Positions 4,398 through 5,733 of a stretch of DNA of 5,733 nt are shown here, one piece after another. The translations under genes were made by a program, and so were the position numbers. Within the stretch, counting starts at the first letter, position 1, and every line of letters begins with the position of its first letter. A model generated the notes under the pieces. The model ran no database searches. It was not told where the DNA came from and worked only from the letters and a program-made list of their open reading frames with translations. The stretch is from the NCBI GenBank assembly GCA_947372405.1, contig CANBTO010000356.1, positions 1 through 5,733 of the forward strand, read 5' to 3'. Source of the stretch: Verrucomicrobiaceae bacterium (GTDB lineage: Bacteria; Verrucomicrobiota; Verrucomicrobiae; Verrucomicrobiales; Akkermansiaceae).

Positions 4398-5733
4398 TTA
4401 GAGATGGAAAACCTTGCCGCCAGCCATGACTTCCTGCGTCTTCTCGTCGAAGGTCACGCGTTCGCCGGTGCGCGCGGCGGCGTTGGCCATGATGGTGGCG
4501 ATGGAATGCTGGTAGCCCGCCTCCACCGGCGCGTGCGGCTCCTTGCGCGAGCGCAGGCACTCCAGCCAGTTGCGCATGTGCGCGTTGGTGAGCGGGTCGC
4601 TGCCCATGTTCGCCGCGGTGGATGCTCCGCCAGCGGCCCCGACAAGCTTGAAGTCTTCCAACAAGTTCGCCTTCATCTTCATCTCCTTCGCTTCCTTGGC
4701 GCTCAGCCCGCCGTTGGACGTGACCATGCCGCTGTCCAGGTTCAACTCGCCGCCGTTCGAGTAGTAGATCTCCTTGGTCCCGCCCGCGGAGTTGCTGTTG
4801 CGGCTGGTGTAGGAAACCTGGAAACCCGACGATGGATCATCGAGCGGACCGTAGTCGAACACGGCGGTCAGGGTGTCGAAATTCGTGCGACCGTCCTTCC
4901 ACTGATAGATTCCGCCGTTGGCCGCCACCGAGCGAGGATGCGGCAGACCGGTGAACCAGTGGATCGTATCGATCTGATGGCACATCCATTGTCCGCAGAT
5001 GCCGGAGGAATAGGGCCAGAAAAGCCGGAATTCGAGATACTTGCGTGGATCCCACTTGTCGTCCGTGCGGCCCATCACGAAGCGTTTCCAATCCGTGTCC
5101 TCCTCGCGGATGGCGGCCACCAGGTCCGGCCTGCGCCAGCGACCCGGCTGGTTCACGTTCCATGTCATCTCCGCCGCCACGATCGGACCGAACTTCCCGC
5201 TCTGCAGGTAATCGCGCGCCGCCTGATAGGTCGGACCGGAACGCCGCTGCGAACCCACCTGCAGGATCTGCTTGCTGGACCGCACCGCCTTGAGCGCGGC
5301 CCGCGCGTCTTGCATCGTCTCGGCGAAGGGTTTCTCACAATAGACGTCACAACCGTGCTCCACCGCCTCCTTGGCCAGCATGGCGTGCTGGAAGTCCGCC
5401 GTGGAAATGATCACCGCGTCCGGCTTGGCCTTTTCGTAAAGCTCGTCGTTGTTCCGATAGGTTTCCACCGCCTTGCCCATGTTTTTGGCAAACCATTCCT
5501 TCGCATCCTCGCGGCGTCTGCTCCAGAGGTCCGAGACGCCCACGATCTCGCAGTTCAACTCCTCCGCCGCCGCCTTGAACGCAGGCAGCAGCGAGGTCCG
5601 CAAGCGGTCGGAAAACCCGATGATGCCGATGCGGATGCGCTCGTTGGCCCCGCCGCTGCGGGTCTGCGCAAGTGCGCTGGGAAGCGTGCGGGCGGCAAGC
5701 AGACCAAGGCTGCCCAAGGAAGTGGTGCGGAGG
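4398..5733 (-). CDS. Tat-exported Gfo/Idh/MocA-family oxidoreductase (N-terminus outside window)
   Basis: The minus-strand frame is open from the right edge to a TAA at 4398-4400. A TTG at 5717 could start a 439-residue product, but the frame continues to the edge with LRTTSLGSLGLLAARTLPSA, the hydrophobic half of a twin-arginine signal ending ALA-Q, so the true start and the Arg-Arg pair lie beyond the window. Counting from that TTG, the Rossmann domain has IRIGIIGFSDR (28-38), VGVSDLW with Asp63 at the end of strand 2 (favouring NAD over NADP), and CEKPFAE with the conserved Lys129. The C-terminal domain carries WPYSSGICGQWMCHQIDTIH (234-253), with the family His and Asp. Such proteins oxidise or reduce sugars and polyols, sometimes with tightly bound NAD, and Tat export suits a pre-folded cofactor enzyme. 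The glycine-rich loop is unusual (G-F-S-D-R-L instead of GxGxxG). It is the upstream gene of the operon with the TIM barrel protein. Substrate unknown. Confidence 0.9.
   Translation of the reverse strand, partial: LRTTSLGSLGLLAARTLPSALAQTRSGGANERIRIGIIGFSDRLRTSLLPAFKAAAEELNCEIVGVSDLWSRRREDAKEWFAKNMGKAVETYRNNDELYEKAKPDAVIISTADFQHAMLAKEAVEHGCDVYCEKPFAETMQDARAALKAVRSSKQILQVGSQRRSGPTYQAARDYLQSGKFGPIVAAEMTWNVNQPGRWRRPDLVAAIREEDTDWKRFVMGRTDDKWDPRKYLEFRLFWPYSSGICGQWMCHQIDTIHWFTGLPHPRSVAANGGIYQWKDGRTNFDTLTAVFDYGPLDDPSSGFQVSYTSRNSNSAGGTKEIYYSNGGELNLDSGMVTSNGGLSAKEAKEMKMKANLLEDFKLVGAAGGASTAANMGSDPLTNAHMRNWLECLRSRKEPHAPVEAGYQHSIATIMANAAARTGERVTFDEKTQEVMAGGKVFHL

Noticed and set aside
4039..4560. Minus-strand open frame of 173 codons spanning the oxidoreductase/TIM barrel junction
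   Set aside because: It is a Gly/Arg-rich out-of-frame shadow of the two real genes on the same strand.
1..5733. CRISPR array, tRNA/rRNA, insertion sequence, attachment site or defence system
   Set aside because: No spaced direct repeats, cloverleaf, transposase, terminal inverted repeats or defence-type protein was found in either strand; the window is metabolic genes.

Overview
This is a GC-rich, densely coding window from a bacterial chromosome. It most resembles a Verrucomicrobiota genome (Luteolibacter or a relative), with Planctomycetota as the alternative. Three things point there: a eukaryote-like type II glutamine synthetase, a Tat-exported Gfo/Idh/MocA oxidoreductase paired with a Tat-exported sugar-isomerase-like TIM barrel protein, and + strand starts with little or no Shine-Dalgarno sequence. 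The assignment is inference from protein families; there is no rRNA or other taxonomic marker here.

Layout. Bases 1-224 (+) hold the C-terminal end of a PP2C-type phosphatase. Bases 225-357 are a leader with two A7C tracts and a GC-rich dyad. Bases 358-1371 (+) encode a complete type II glutamine synthetase, followed by a strong intrinsic terminator at 1400-1431. Bases 1480-2760 (+) encode a 426-residue protein made of two class II aldolase/adducin domains, the second of which has lost the catalytic and metal-binding residues. Bases 2850-3350 (+) encode a single-domain VOC (glyoxalase/extradiol dioxygenase fold) protein. Bases 3351-3491 separate convergent genes and carry a tandem 9-mer repeat and an inverted repeat. 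On the minus strand, a Gfo/Idh/MocA oxidoreductase (4398 to beyond the right edge) is followed after 12 nt by a xylose-isomerase-like TIM barrel protein (3492-4385), apparently as one operon.

How the genes relate. The phosphatase tail and glutamine synthetase look like ordinary housekeeping or regulatory genes. The terminator isolates glutamine synthetase from the aldolase-like gene. The aldolase-like and VOC genes are co-directional, 89 nt apart, and could share a transcript, but nothing in the sequence proves a common pathway. The minus-strand pair is the clearest functional unit: a probable NAD-dependent sugar (or sugar-derivative) oxidoreductase and an isomerase/epimerase/lyase-type TIM barrel enzyme, both apparently exported by the Tat route, as expected for glycan or polyol breakdown outside the cytoplasm.

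I see no mobile element, CRISPR array, RNA gene or defence system. The most unusual items are the aldolase with a degenerate second half, the exported oxidoreductase/TIM-barrel pair with an altered glycine-rich loop, and a small tandem repeat that may belong to a dispersed family.
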